Origin: Enhydrobacter aerosaccus
GTDB lineage: Bacteria; Pseudomonadota; Alphaproteobacteria; Reyranellales; Reyranellaceae
Length of the DNA stretch: 64,000 nt
Direction of reading: 5' to 3'
Assembly (NCBI GenBank): GCA_903832005.1
Contig: CAIKZO010000031.1
Location: 25,936-89,935, forward strand
The notes under the pieces are model-generated. The model searched no databases, was not told the origin of the DNA, and saw only the letters and a list, made by a program, of their open reading frames with translations. The position numbers and the translations under genes were made by a program. This document shows, one piece after another, positions 1 through 8,499 of the stretch; the first letter of the stretch is position 1; every line of letters begins with the position of its first letter.

Positions 1-801
1 CGATTCGATGTCACTGAGCTCGGGCGCGATCGGGCCGGGCAGGCACTCCCAGCTCTTCTGGCCGCGGCGGAACTCGACCGTCGCCACCTGCTCGCGGAAC
101 GAGGCAAGCTTGGCCTTGAGCGCGCGGTCGGCGCCCAGCACGAACGAGCCGCCGTCGTAGACAACCTCATCCTGGCCGCCCACCTGATTGACGTAGGCGA
201 ACGGCAACCCGCTCTCGACCACCCGCTGTACGCCGAGCTGCACGCGCACGTCCGTCTTGCCCGCTTCGTAGGGCGAGCCGTTGGGCACCAGTAGGATCTC
301 GCCGCCGGTCTCGGCGATGCATTCGACGACATCGGGCGTCCACACGTCCTCGCAGATCGGCACGCCGATCCGCACGCCGTTGAACACCAGCGGCCCCGGC
401 ATCGGCCCCGGCGTGAACACGCGCTTGTCGTCGAACACACCGTAGTTCGGCAGATCGACCTTGAAGCGCTTGCCGACGATCTCGCCTTTATCGAGTGCCA
501 CGATCGCGTTGTAGAGCTTGTCGTCCTCGCGCCACGGCGTGGTAACGAACAGCGCCGGCCCGCCGTCCCTCGTGTCGGCGCGCAAGGCCTCGACCGCTTC
601 GCGGCAGCGTTGCTGGAACGACGGCTTCAGCACCAGGTCTTCCGGGAAGTAACCCGCCAGCACCAGCTCGGAACAGACCATCAGGTCCGCGCCCTGCCTG
701 GCCGCTTCCGCCCGCGCCGCCCTTACCTTCGCCAGGTTGCCGTCGACGTCGCCGACCTTGGGATTGAGCTGCGCGAGCGAGACCTTGAGACTGTCGCTCA
801 T
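1..801 (-). CDS. nadE: Glutamine-dependent NAD+ synthase, N-terminal part (cut by window edge)
   Basis: Only the first 267 codons are present; the gene runs off the left edge. They form a nitrilase-type glutaminase domain, which in NadE releases ammonia from glutamine for the C-terminal synthetase that converts deamido-NAD to NAD. The Glu-Lys-Cys triad is visible as E45 (in VCSEL), K114 (in KRFKVDLPNY) and C150 (in PICEDVW). The ATP-pyrophosphatase domain lies outside the window, so a stand-alone nitrilase-family amidase cannot be excluded, but the spacing and the SLAQLNPKVGD start are typical of NadE. It lies 2 bp beyond the stop of the upstream ridA-like gene and is probably co-transcribed with it. 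Confidence 0.85.
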   Translation of the reverse strand, partial: MSDSLKVSLAQLNPKVGDVDGNLAKVRAARAEAARQGADLMVCSELVLAGYFPEDLVLKPSFQQRCREAVEALRADTRDGGPALFVTTPWREDDKLYNAIVALDKGEIVGKRFKVDLPNYGVFDDKRVFTPGPMPGPLVFNGVRIGVPICEDVWTPDVVECIAETGGEILLVPNGSPYEAGKTDVRVQLGVQRVVESGLPFAYVNQVGGQDEVVYDGGSFVLGADRALKAKLASFREQVATVEFRRGQKSWECLPGPIAPELSDIES

Positions 802-803
802 GC

Positions 804-1196
804 TTAAGAGGGCTTGGCGGCCAGCACCTCGATCTCGACCAGCATCGCGGGATCGGCGAGGCCCTGCACGATCAGCAGGGTGGACGACGGATAGGGCTCC
901 GCGGTGATGACGGCGTCGCGGGCGACGCGCGAGGCCGGGATGAAGCGGCTGTCGGTCAGGAACGTCGTCATCTTGACGATATCCTTGTAGCCCATGCCAC
1001 CGGCCTTCAGGACTTCGCCGATGTTCTTCCAGACCTGCTCGCACTGGGCCTCGATCCCCGGCGCCAGCTTGCCGTCCGGCGCGGTGCCGACCTGGCCCGA
1101 GACGAAGAGCAGTTGCGTGCCCGCCGGCACTTCGGCCGCGAGACTGTATTTGCCGGAAAAGGACACCGACTTCGGATTGAGGAACTTGATGGCCAT
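804..1196 (-). CDS. RidA/YjgF/YER057c/UK114 family protein
   Basis: A 130-residue protein of the RidA family. Family members hydrolyse reactive enamine/imine intermediates made by PLP enzymes or act as related deaminases. The family pattern is present: an early GGxLVFVSGQ-like stretch ([14 protein letters not shown]), a central [15 protein letters not shown], and a C-terminal [20 protein letters not shown]. The ATG at 1196 is chosen over one five codons upstream because a GGGAG Shine-Dalgarno lies at the right distance from it. It is divergent from trmFO and directly upstream of nadE. The specific substrate cannot be read from the sequence. Confidence 0.88.
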   Translation of the reverse strand: MAIKFLNPKSVSFSGKYSLAAEVPAGTQLLFVSGQVGTAPDGKLAPGIEAQCEQVWKNIGEVLKAGGMGYKDIVKMTTFLTDSRFIPASRVARDAVITAEPYPSSTLLIVQGLADPAMLVEIEVLAAKPS

Positions 1197-1243
1197 TGGT
1201 GGCTCTCCCATGTAAGGAGGCGCACGGTTTCAGGTCGGGGTAC

Positions 1244-2620
1244 ATGGCGTCAAGCACCAAGCCGGTTCATATCGTCGGCGGCGGATTGGCCGGCAGCGAA
1301 GCCGCGTGGCAGTTGGCGCAGGCCGGCGTGCCCGTGGTGTTGCACGAGATGCGGCCGGTGCGCGGCACCGAAGCCCATCTCACCGAGAACCTGGCCGAGC
1401 TGGTCTGCTCCAATTCCTTCCGCTCCGACGATGCCGAGAACAACGCCGTGGGCGTGATCCATGAGGAGATGCGCCGCGCCGACTCGCTGATCATGAAGGC
1501 GGCCGACACACACAAGCTGCCCGCGGGCGGCGCGTTGGCCGTCGATCGCCACGGCTTCTCCGCGGCTGTTCAAGAGGCGTTGCTCGCGCACCCTCTGGTC
1601 GAGTTGCGCCGCGAGGAAGTGGCTGGCCTCCCACCGGAAGAGTGGGACAGCGTCATCCTCGCCACCGGCCCCCTCACCTCGCCCGCGCTCGCCGAAGCCG
1701 TCGGCAAGGTCACCGGCGAGGCCGAGCTTGCCTTTTTCGATGCCATCGCGCCGATCGTGCATCACGAGAGCATCGACATGTCGGTCGCCTGGAAACAGTC
1801 GCGCTACGACAAGGGCGGCCCGGGCGGAGACGGCGCCGACTACATCAACTGCCCGATGGACAAGCCCGAGTACGAGGCCTTTGTCGCCGCACTCCTGGCC
1901 GGCGACAAGACCGAGTTCAAGGAGTGGGAGCACAACACGCCCTACTTCAACGGCTGCCAGCCGATCGAGGTGATCGCCTCGACCGGTCCGCAGACCTTGC
2001 GCTTCGGTCCGATGAAGCCGGTTGGCTTGCGCGACCCGCGCACCGAGCGCCGCCCGTGGGCCGTGGTGCAACTGCGCCAGGACAATGCGCTGGGCACCTT
2101 GTGGAACATCGTGGGCTTCCAGACCAAGCTGAAGCACGGCGAGCAGACGCGCATCTTCCGCACCATCCCCGGCCTGCAGAATGCCGAGTTCGCGCGGCTG
2201 GGCGGCCTGCATCGCAACACCTTCCTCAACAGTCCGCGCCTGCTCGACAGCACCCTGCGCCTGAAGGCGATGCCGCGCCTGCGCTTCGCCGGCCAGATCA
2301 CCGGCTGCGAAGGCTATGTCGAGAGCGCCGCCGTCGGCCTGATGGCCGGGCGCTTTGCGACGGCCGAGCGCAAGGGCTACGCGCAGACGCCACCGCCGCT
2401 CAGTACCGCCATGGGCGCGATGCTGGGCCATATCACCGGCGGCGCGGATGCCACGACGTTCCAGCCGATGAACATCAACTTCGGCCTGTTCCCGCCGATC
2501 CCGGGCACCTTCAAGGGCAAGGAGCGCAAGCAGGCGATGGCCGTACGGGCGCTGAGGGATTTCGACCAATGGCTCAACCTCTCATTAGATAAGCTCGCGC
2601 AGGCACCCGCCGCGGCGTGA
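1244..2620 (+). CDS. trmFO: Methylenetetrahydrofolate--tRNA-(uracil-5-)-methyltransferase TrmFO
   Basis: A 458-residue folate- and FAD-dependent enzyme that makes m5U54 in the tRNA T-loop. The N-terminal dinucleotide-binding motif is [17 protein letters not shown], followed by family signatures [24 protein letters not shown] and the C-terminal [18 protein letters not shown]. The ATG at 1244 directly precedes the FAD motif; the frame stays open upstream but without family similarity. Length is normal. The MATE gene starts 13 bp downstream, so the two may share a transcript. Confidence 0.96.
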   Translation: MASSTKPVHIVGGGLAGSEAAWQLAQAGVPVVLHEMRPVRGTEAHLTENLAELVCSNSFRSDDAENNAVGVIHEEMRRADSLIMKAADTHKLPAGGALAVDRHGFSAAVQEALLAHPLVELRREEVAGLPPEEWDSVILATGPLTSPALAEAVGKVTGEAELAFFDAIAPIVHHESIDMSVAWKQSRYDKGGPGGDGADYINCPMDKPEYEAFVAALLAGDKTEFKEWEHNTPYFNGCQPIEVIASTGPQTLRFGPMKPVGLRDPRTERRPWAVVQLRQDNALGTLWNIVGFQTKLKHGEQTRIFRTIPGLQNAEFARLGGLHRNTFLNSPRLLDSTLRLKAMPRLRFAGQITGCEGYVESAAVGLMAGRFATAERKGYAQTPPPLSTAMGAMLGHITGGADATTFQPMNINFGLFPPIPGTFKGKERKQAMAVRALRDFDQWLNLSLDKLAQAPAAA

Positions 2621-2633
2621 TAGAGACCGGTCT

Positions 2634-3983
2634 ATGACTCCCGCCGAACGCCGGCAGATGATGCTGAGCGGGCCCATCGTGCCCACCATCCTGAGCCTCG
2701 CCGCTCCGAACGTTCTCAACGTCGCAATGCAGAGCCTGGTCAGCATTTCCGACGGCTTCTTCATCGGCCAGTTAGGCGTCGTCGATCTCGCAGCGCTCGC
2801 CCTCGTTTTCCCGACACAGATGGCGCTGGGCCAAATGTCGGCCGGCGCGATGGGCGGCGGCATCTCCTCTTCCGTGGCGCGCGCCATGGGCTCGAACAAC
2901 CGCGCGGCGGCGGAAGCGGCGGCGGCGCATGGGCTGGTCATCGCCGTCGGCATGGCGGCCCTCTTTGCGATCGTGTTCGTGGGCTTCGGTCATCTGATCT
3001 ATGGCGCGCTGGGCGGCAGCGGCGGCGCCCTCGAGCGCGCGGTCTCCTACGCCCACGTGCTGTTCCTCGGCTGCCTCGCGCATTGGGTCTCCAACTCGAT
3101 GGCCTCGGTGCTGCGCGGCACCGGCGACATGAAGACGCCGGGCTATGCCCTCGTCCTGGGCAGCGCGCTGCAGATCCCGCTCACCGGCGCGCTGACCTTG
3201 GGCTGGTTCGGCATCCCGAAGCTCGGCATCCAGGGACCGGCGACGGCAGCCGTCATCTCCTTCACCCTCTCGGCCCTCTGGATGGTGTCGCGCCTGATCG
3301 GGCCGAAGGCGGCGCTGCGCCTCAGCTGGCCGAGGGACGGCTTCAAGTGGCGCTCGTTCCGCGACATCCTGAAAGTCGGGCTCGTCGCCTGCCTCGTCGT
3401 TATCCTGACCAACGGCACGGTGCTGCTGGTGACCGGCCTGATCGGCCGCGGCGGCAACGCGGCGATCGCGGGCTACGGCATCGGCAGCCGGCTCGAATAC
3501 ATGCTGGTACCGATCAGCTTCGGCATCGGCGCCACGCTCACCGCGCTCGTCGGCACCAACATCGGCGCCAAGCAGCACGCGCGCGCCCAACGCATGGCCT
3601 GGAGCGGCGCGCTGATGGCGGGAGGCATTGCGGCCGCCATCGGCATCCTCGTGGCGCTCTGGCCCAACCTGTGGCTCAGCCTGTTCACCAGTGATCCGGA
3701 AGCGCTGCGGGTCGGCAGCACCTATCTGCATATCGTGGGCCCCGCCTACGGCTTCTTTGGCCTGGCCATGGCGCTCTACTTCGCGAGCCAGGGCACCGGC
3801 GAGATGGTCTGGCCGGTGACAGCCAACCTCGCGCGCATCCTCGTCGCCTCCTGCGGTGGCCTGCTGGCGCTCGACGTGCTGGGCTGGGGGCTTCACGGCG
3901 TCTTTGCCTTCGTGGCACTGGGCATCGTCTCGTTCTCGGCTATTCTTGCCTTCTCGACGACCCGCCCCGCGTGGCGGGCATGA
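2634..3983 (+). CDS. MATE family multidrug/toxin efflux transporter
   Basis: A 449-residue inner-membrane protein with about twelve hydrophobic segments in two related halves, as in MatE exporters that expel cationic drugs or metabolites in exchange for Na+ or H+. It starts with PTILSLAAPNVLNVAMQSLV and SISDGFFIGQLG, matching the MATE first helix and loop. The second half repeats the pattern with IAGYGIGSRLEYMLVPISFGIG and ALVGTNIGAKQHARA. Length is usual. It closely follows trmFO. The substrate is unknown. Confidence 0.93.
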   Translation: MTPAERRQMMLSGPIVPTILSLAAPNVLNVAMQSLVSISDGFFIGQLGVVDLAALALVFPTQMALGQMSAGAMGGGISSSVARAMGSNNRAAAEAAAAHGLVIAVGMAALFAIVFVGFGHLIYGALGGSGGALERAVSYAHVLFLGCLAHWVSNSMASVLRGTGDMKTPGYALVLGSALQIPLTGALTLGWFGIPKLGIQGPATAAVISFTLSALWMVSRLIGPKAALRLSWPRDGFKWRSFRDILKVGLVACLVVILTNGTVLLVTGLIGRGGNAAIAGYGIGSRLEYMLVPISFGIGATLTALVGTNIGAKQHARAQRMAWSGALMAGGIAAAIGILVALWPNLWLSLFTSDPEALRVGSTYLHIVGPAYGFFGLAMALYFASQGTGEMVWPVTANLARILVASCGGLLALDVLGWGLHGVFAFVALGIVSFSAILAFSTTRPAWRA

Positions 3984-4021
3984 TCTGAACCACCGCCTGA
4001 CCTGAACTGGGAGCAACGACC

Positions 4022-5149
4022 ATGACCACCGGCCTTGAACTGCGTTCGCTGATCACCAAGAGCGGCGAACTCGAACTGTCGCTGGCCTCCGTCACCGTGC
4101 CCGAGCCCGGCCCCGATCAGGTCGTGGTCAAGGTCCAGGCCTCGCCGATCAACCCGTCCGACCTCGGCCTCCTCACCGGCCCTGCCGATCTTGCGCAAGC
4201 CAAGACCAGCGGCAGCGGCGCCGGCACCAAGGTGACCGCGCCGGTGCCGCAGACTGCGCTGCCCTTCCTCGCCGCGCGCCTCGACGAATCGATGCCGGTC
4301 GGCAACGAGGGCGCGGGCATCGTCGTGCAGGCGGGCTCCTCCGAAGCGGCCCAAGCGCTGATGGGCAAGACCGTGTCGATGATCGGCGGCGCCATGTACG
4401 CGCAATACCGCGTGCTGAAGGCCACCGACTGCCAGCCGCTGCCCGCCGGCACCACCGCCGCCGAAGGCGCGTCGTGGTTCGTCAATCCGCTCACCGCGCT
4501 CGGCATGACCGAGACCATGAAGCGCGAGGGCCACAAGGCGCTGGTGCATACCGCGGCCGCCTCGAACCTCGGCCAGATGCTGAACAAGATCTGCCTCAAG
4601 GACGGCATCGGCCTCGTCAACATCGTGCGCTCGGCCGAGCAGGCCAAGCTGCTGAAGGGCATCGGCGCCAAGCATGTCGTCGACTCGACGGCGCCCACCT
4701 TCCTCGAAGACCTGACGCAGGCGCTGGTCGAGACCGGCGCCACCATCGCCTTCGATGCGATCGGCGGCGGCAAGCTGCCGGGCCAGATCCTCACCGCCAT
4801 GGAAATGGCGATCAACAAGACCGCCAAGACCTACAGCCGCTACGGCTCCTCGGTGCACAAGCAGGTCTATATCTACGGCGGCCTCGACACCGGCCCGACG
4901 ATCCTCAACCGCTCCTACGGCATGATCTGGGGCGTGGGCGGCTGGCTGCTGACGCCGTTCCTGATGAAGATCGGCCGGCCCGAGCAGGTTCGGCTCCGCG
5001 AGCGGGTCGTGGCCGAGCTCAAGACCACCTTCGCCAGCCACTACACCAAGACCGTGTCGCTGACCGAAGCGCTGCAGCTCGACAATCTGCACGCCTACGC
5101 CAAACGCGCGACCGGCGAGAAGTACCTGATCGATCCCAGCAAGGGCTGA
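4022..5149 (+). CDS. Zinc-independent medium-chain dehydrogenase/quinone-oxidoreductase-like protein
   Basis: A 375-residue MDR-superfamily protein with an N-terminal GroES-like fold (VPEPGPDQVVVKVQASPINPSDLG) and a C-terminal Rossmann domain (ALVHTAAASNLGQMLNKICLKDG; AFDAIGGGKLPG). The catalytic-zinc cysteine/histidine set of alcohol dehydrogenases is not evident, which suggests an NAD(P)H:quinone or enoyl reductase. A GGGAG ribosome site precedes the ATG. The deacetylase gene starts 6 bp after the stop, so the two form an operon. The physiological substrate cannot be told from sequence. Confidence 0.88.
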   Translation: MTTGLELRSLITKSGELELSLASVTVPEPGPDQVVVKVQASPINPSDLGLLTGPADLAQAKTSGSGAGTKVTAPVPQTALPFLAARLDESMPVGNEGAGIVVQAGSSEAAQALMGKTVSMIGGAMYAQYRVLKATDCQPLPAGTTAAEGASWFVNPLTALGMTETMKREGHKALVHTAAASNLGQMLNKICLKDGIGLVNIVRSAEQAKLLKGIGAKHVVDSTAPTFLEDLTQALVETGATIAFDAIGGGKLPGQILTAMEMAINKTAKTYSRYGSSVHKQVYIYGGLDTGPTILNRSYGMIWGVGGWLLTPFLMKIGRPEQVRLRERVVAELKTTFASHYTKTVSLTEALQLDNLHAYAKRATGEKYLIDPSKG

Positions 5150-5155
5150 GACGCG

Positions 5156-6034
5156 ATGACGGGCGAGTCCCTGCGCGGCCGCGCGCCGTACGTGCCGATC
5201 CACAAGCGGCCGAAGCTCGTGCTGCCGAACGACGCGCGCGTGGCGGTGTGGACCATCGTCAACGTCGAGAACTGGGATCCGACCGGCGCCATGCCGCGCG
5301 CCGTGCTCTCGCCGCCGATGGGCCAGCCGCTGCTGCCCGATGTGCCCAACTGGGCGTGGCACGAGTACGGCATGCGGGTGGGCTTCTGGCGCTTCCTCGA
5401 CGTGCTGAACGCCCGCAAGCTCAAGGCGACCTTTGCCCTGAACTGCACCGCGACCACCGTCTACCCCGAGGCCTGCGAGGCCGCGCGCGACGCCGGCTGG
5501 GAGTTCATGGGCCACGGCTTCACCCAGAAGCCGATGCACAAGCTCGACGACCAGCGGACCGCGATCGCCGACACGATCAAGGCGATCAAGGACTTCACCG
5601 GCCGCCCGCCGCGCGGCTGGGAGAGCCCCGGCCTCACCGAGACCGACGAGACGCTCGACATCCTGGCCGAGCAGGGAATCGAATATGTCGCCGACTGGGT
5701 GCTCGACGAGCAGCCGCTGAAGCTCAAGACCCGAACCGGCGCGATGTACTCCGTGCCCTACACGGTCGAGGTGAACGACGTCGTCATGAGCGCCGTGCAG
5801 CAACAGCCCTCCGACGAGATCTGGCGCCGCGGCCGCGACACCTTCGACCGCCTGCTGCTCGACGGCGCCACCACGCCGAGGGTGATGGCGATCTCGATCC
5901 ATCCCTATCTCACCGGCGTGCCGCACCGGATCAAGTATCTCGAGATGCTGTACGACTACATCCTCGGCCAGCCCGGCGTGGTGATGTGGACCGGCGCCGA
6001 GATCCTCGACTGGTACAAGCGTCAGACCGCCTAG
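5156..6034 (+). CDS. Polysaccharide deacetylase family protein, PuuE/allantoinase-like
   Basis: A 292-residue NodB-fold protein. Its layout (KRPKLVLPNDARVAVWTIVNVENW near the start, FALNCTATTVYPE, then GWEFMGHGF and GRPPRGWESPGLTETDETLDIL) resembles the cofactor-independent or metal amidohydrolases of the PuuE group, which open allantoin-like rings, rather than cell-wall deacetylases: there is no signal peptide. A second PuuE-like gene lies at 51553. It is operonic with the oxidoreductase upstream. A REP-like palindrome begins 17 bp past the stop. The exact substrate is uncertain. Confidence 0.85.
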   Translation: MTGESLRGRAPYVPIHKRPKLVLPNDARVAVWTIVNVENWDPTGAMPRAVLSPPMGQPLLPDVPNWAWHEYGMRVGFWRFLDVLNARKLKATFALNCTATTVYPEACEAARDAGWEFMGHGFTQKPMHKLDDQRTAIADTIKAIKDFTGRPPRGWESPGLTETDETLDILAEQGIEYVADWVLDEQPLKLKTRTGAMYSVPYTVEVNDVVMSAVQQQPSDEIWRRGRDTFDRLLLDGATTPRVMAISIHPYLTGVPHRIKYLEMLYDYILGQPGVVMWTGAEILDWYKRQTA

Positions 6035-6050
6035 AGCAGAGCGGAACCTG

Positions 6051-6166
6051 CACCTCACCCTGAGGAGGCCGCGCTTTAGCGGCCGTCTCGAAGGGTGGGA
6101 ACGTGCACCTCGTCTGTTGTCCACCCTTCGAGACGCGCGCAAGAGCGCGCTCCTCAGGGTGAGGTG
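6051..6166. repeat. REP-like long interrupted palindrome
   Basis: A 116-bp intergenic palindrome. The outer 17-bp arms (6051-6067 and 6150-6166) are exact reverse complements, and the inner 14-bp arms GTCTCGAAGGGTGG (6085-6098) and CCACCCTTCGAGAC (6121-6134) are also exact. No T-tract follows, so it is not an ordinary terminator. A close relative lies at 61650-61743, where it is split by an IS110 element. The outer arm contains CTCACCCTGAGGA, one base different from the IS110 target. Dispersed palindromes of this style are common between genes in alphaproteobacteria. Confidence 0.9.
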
Positions 6167-6226
6167 AGTCCGTTGAGGCGGAACACGACATAGCAGCGTT
6201 CCGGAAGCCAATGCGTTGGCTCTCGC

Positions 6227-7471
6227 ATGCTCTCCCCTGACGACACCCATGACGACGTCCGCGGCGGCCGTGCCCCATGGCAGGCCGCCCATCACATCGC
6301 GCGTCCGCCGCTGACCGAAGACCGGCGCTGCGGCGTGCTGGTCGTGGGCGCGGGCATCACCGGGGCGTTGATGGCCCAGCACCTCCGCGCCGAGGGTCAC
6401 GACGTCTGCGTGATCGACCGCGAGCGGCCGGGCCTCGGCAGCACGGCGGCCAGCACAGCCATGCTGCTGTGGGAGATCGACAAGCCGCTCGCGACCCTGA
6501 CCGAGATCTACGGCTTCGAGCACGCAGCGCGCGTCTATCGCCAGAGTCTCGCCGCCGTGTCGGGCCTGAAGGAACTCGTCGCCACGCATCGTCTCTCCTG
6601 CAGCTTTCGCCCCCGCTCCTCGCTCTATCTCGCGGCTGGCGAACATGGCGCGCGCACCCTGCTGGCCGAGCACGAGTTGCGGCAGCGCGCTGGCCTGCCG
6701 GGCGTCTTCCTCGACTACCGCACGCTTCGCAGCGCATACGGCTTCGACCGCGAGGCGGCGCTGCTGTCTCCCGGCGCCGCCGACGCCGACCCACTCTGCC
6801 TGGCGCGCGGCCTGATGAGCGAAGTCGTCGCCGCGGGCGCCGCCTTCTTCGACGCCGACGCCGTACGCTACGAGGACGGCGGCAAGACCGTCGCCGTCAC
6901 GACGAGCGATGGCGCCACGATCGAGGCCGACTGGGTCGTGCTCGCGACCGGCTACGTCATGCCCGACTTCGTGCAGTCGCCGCTGCACAGCATCTCGTCG
7001 AGCTGGGCGATCGCCACCCCGCCGCAGCCCGAGAAGAACCTGTGGCGCGACGGCGTGCTGATCTGGGAAGCCGCCACCGACTATCTCTACGCTCGCACCA
7101 CCGCCGACCATCGCATCATCATCGGCGGCGAAGACGACACCGAGATGAGCGATCCCGACGAGCGCAACGCCCAGACCCCGAAGAAGACCGAGGCCCTGCT
7201 CGCCAAACTGCGCGCCCTGCAGCCCACCGCAGATGCTGTCGCCGACAAGGCCTGGTCCGGCGCCTTCGGCCAAACCCTCGACGGGCTGCCGCTGATCGGT
7301 GCCATTCCCGGTCGCTCGCGCATGCTCGCGGCGTACGGCTATGGCGGCAACGGCATCACCTTCAGCTTCCTCGCCTCGCGCCTGATCGGAGCGACGATCG
7401 CGGGCCGCCACAAGGCCGAGTACGACGACTACAGTCTCGAACGGCCACTGCCCGCGCTCCCGGAGGATTAG
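6227..7471 (+). CDS. FAD-dependent oxidoreductase, DadA/glycine-oxidase-like
   Basis: A 414-residue DAO-family flavoprotein. The FAD-binding motif VLVVGAGITGALMAQHL begins near residue 38, followed by VIDRERPGLGSTAASTAMLLWEID, the usual second contact of amine/amino-acid oxidases. The C-terminal part (IGAIPGRSRMLAAYGYGGNGITFSFLASRLI) is the family's second flavin contact. It probably oxidises an amine or amino acid. The 36-residue N-terminal extension before the motif may mean the true start is later, but no better ATG is evident. Its 3' end overlaps the convergent coiled-coil gene by 4 bp. Confidence 0.88.
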   Translation: MLSPDDTHDDVRGGRAPWQAAHHIARPPLTEDRRCGVLVVGAGITGALMAQHLRAEGHDVCVIDRERPGLGSTAASTAMLLWEIDKPLATLTEIYGFEHAARVYRQSLAAVSGLKELVATHRLSCSFRPRSSLYLAAGEHGARTLLAEHELRQRAGLPGVFLDYRTLRSAYGFDREAALLSPGAADADPLCLARGLMSEVVAAGAAFFDADAVRYEDGGKTVAVTTSDGATIEADWVVLATGYVMPDFVQSPLHSISSSWAIATPPQPEKNLWRDGVLIWEAATDYLYARTTADHRIIIGGEDDTEMSDPDERNAQTPKKTEALLAKLRALQPTADAVADKAWSGAFGQTLDGLPLIGAIPGRSRMLAAYGYGGNGITFSFLASRLIGATIAGRHKAEYDDYSLERPLPALPED

Positions 7472-7893
7472 GGCTCGTCGTCTTCATCGGCCAACGGGTC
7501 GTAGTCGACCAGACACTTCCCCTCATTGTCGTAGGGCTCGTATCTGGGTGTGCCCCAGCTCACCGGCCGGATTTGCATATGCTCGGGAATCTCGCTGCAC
7601 GGCTGCCCGCCCATCAGCGGCGGCGGCGTGGGCAGCACTTCAGGCGGTGGTTTCGGCGGCGGCGACGGCGGCTGTTCGAGCAGCCGCTTTTCCGGCTTCA
7701 GCGCCTCGGCCTTCGCTGCTTCGCGTCGATGCGCTTCTTCCTTCTTCGCGCGCTCGCGGTCTTCCTCCATCTTCGCGCGCTTGCGTTGGAGCGCGAGCAG
7801 GTCCATCTGCAGCTCGATCGCGCGCAGCCGGCCCCACCAGCGCAGCCACTCGATCTCGCTGTCGAGCCGGTTGAGGCGCGCCTTCAGGCTCAT
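7468..7893 (-). CDS. Hypothetical coiled-coil, proline-rich protein
   Basis: A 141-residue soluble protein of no recognised family. Residues about 1-75 are strongly charged and helical (RLDSEIEWLRWWGRLRAIELQ, then a Lys/Glu/Arg-rich stretch), predicting a coiled coil. Residues about 76-95 are proline-rich (PPSPPPKPPPEVLPTPPP), and the tail is acidic (DYDPLADEDDEP). Its start overlaps the DUF5681 gene stop by 4 bp (ATGA), so the two are translationally coupled and probably work together. Function unknown. Confidence 0.72.
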   Translation of the reverse strand: MSLKARLNRLDSEIEWLRWWGRLRAIELQMDLLALQRKRAKMEEDRERAKKEEAHRREAAKAEALKPEKRLLEQPPSPPPKPPPEVLPTPPPLMGGQPCSEIPEHMQIRPVSWGTPRYEPYDNEGKCLVDYDPLADEDDEP

Positions 7894-8315
7894 GCGAGTT
7901 GCTTGCGGTAGGAGCGCAGCTCGGCTTCCATGACTTCGACTCGCTTCTCCTGCGCCACCAGCTCGAAGGCCTTGCGGTGCGTCTCCAGCATCGACGCGAG
8001 GCCAACGCCCTCGTGCGGCGTGATCGTGCCGGCGGTGATTGCCGCGGCGACGGCAGCGTGTGCGGCGAGCAGATCTTCCGGCGTCTTGATCGGCGGCAGA
8101 TCGACGTTCGCCGCGCGTCCCCTGGGCGTCGACCAGATACGATTCAGCACCAGACGCGCCGCCACGCGATCGCCCTCCGACGCTGCCTTGACCATCGCCG
8201 CGACCATCGTCCCGGCGTCGGTCTCGGCCTGTTTGTCGAGCATGAGATTGATGGCGTTGCGGCTGCCGCGCGGCCGGCCCGGCCCGCCGGGGTGACCGTT
8301 CTTGAACTTGCCCAT
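7890..8315 (-). CDS. DUF5681 domain-containing protein
   Basis: A 141-residue protein starting with the DUF5681 signature (KNGHPGGPGRPRGSRNAINLML), a basic Gly/Pro-rich nucleic-acid-like N-terminus, followed by an Ala-rich helical region and a C-terminal helix (AFELVAQEKRVEVMEAELRSYRKQ). The ATG at 8315 is preferred over one 12 codons upstream because GGAG precedes it and the signature starts there. The domain often appears in phage-like or mobile contexts, but no other phage gene is visible here. It forms a two-gene operon with the coiled-coil gene. Confidence 0.8.
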   Translation of the reverse strand: MGKFKNGHPGGPGRPRGSRNAINLMLDKQAETDAGTMVAAMVKAASEGDRVAARLVLNRIWSTPRGRAANVDLPPIKTPEDLLAAHAAVAAAITAGTITPHEGVGLASMLETHRKAFELVAQEKRVEVMEAELRSYRKQLA

Positions 8316-8445
8316 GAGATGACTCCGCCCGAGCGCGAGCCGCGCTCTCATTAAATAAATGGAAATTTAATGGCCGCGCCCCGTGCGAGCGCAGCCGCCA
8401 CGGGCAGAGTCTAAGCTTGTTCCGGAAAACCCCGACTTATGGTCG

Positions 8446-8460
8446 TTATATCCAATATAA
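8446..8460. promoter_or_regulatory. AT-rich inverted repeat upstream of the DUF5681 operon
   Basis: TTATAT-CCA-ATATAA is a perfect inverted repeat with a 3-bp centre, in a 184-bp spacer that is much richer in A and T than its surroundings. It lies about 131 bp upstream of the DUF5681 ATG. It looks like an operator or part of a promoter region, but no regulator is encoded next to it. The rest of the spacer (8316-8499) holds no gene. Confidence 0.35.
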
Positions 8461-8499
8461 TTCGATGGAATATGACTTTTACGACAGTCGAGTCGGCGC

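Noticed and set aside
6051..6166. Intrinsic terminator
   Set aside because: The palindrome is long and paired, but no T-tract follows on either strand and a relative exists elsewhere, so it is better called a REP-like repeat.
3893..7411. Open frame of 1172 codons on the minus strand
   Set aside because: It is opposite three genes with clear families, is Arg/His/Gly-rich with no domain, and arises because GC-rich codons leave few stops on the opposite strand.
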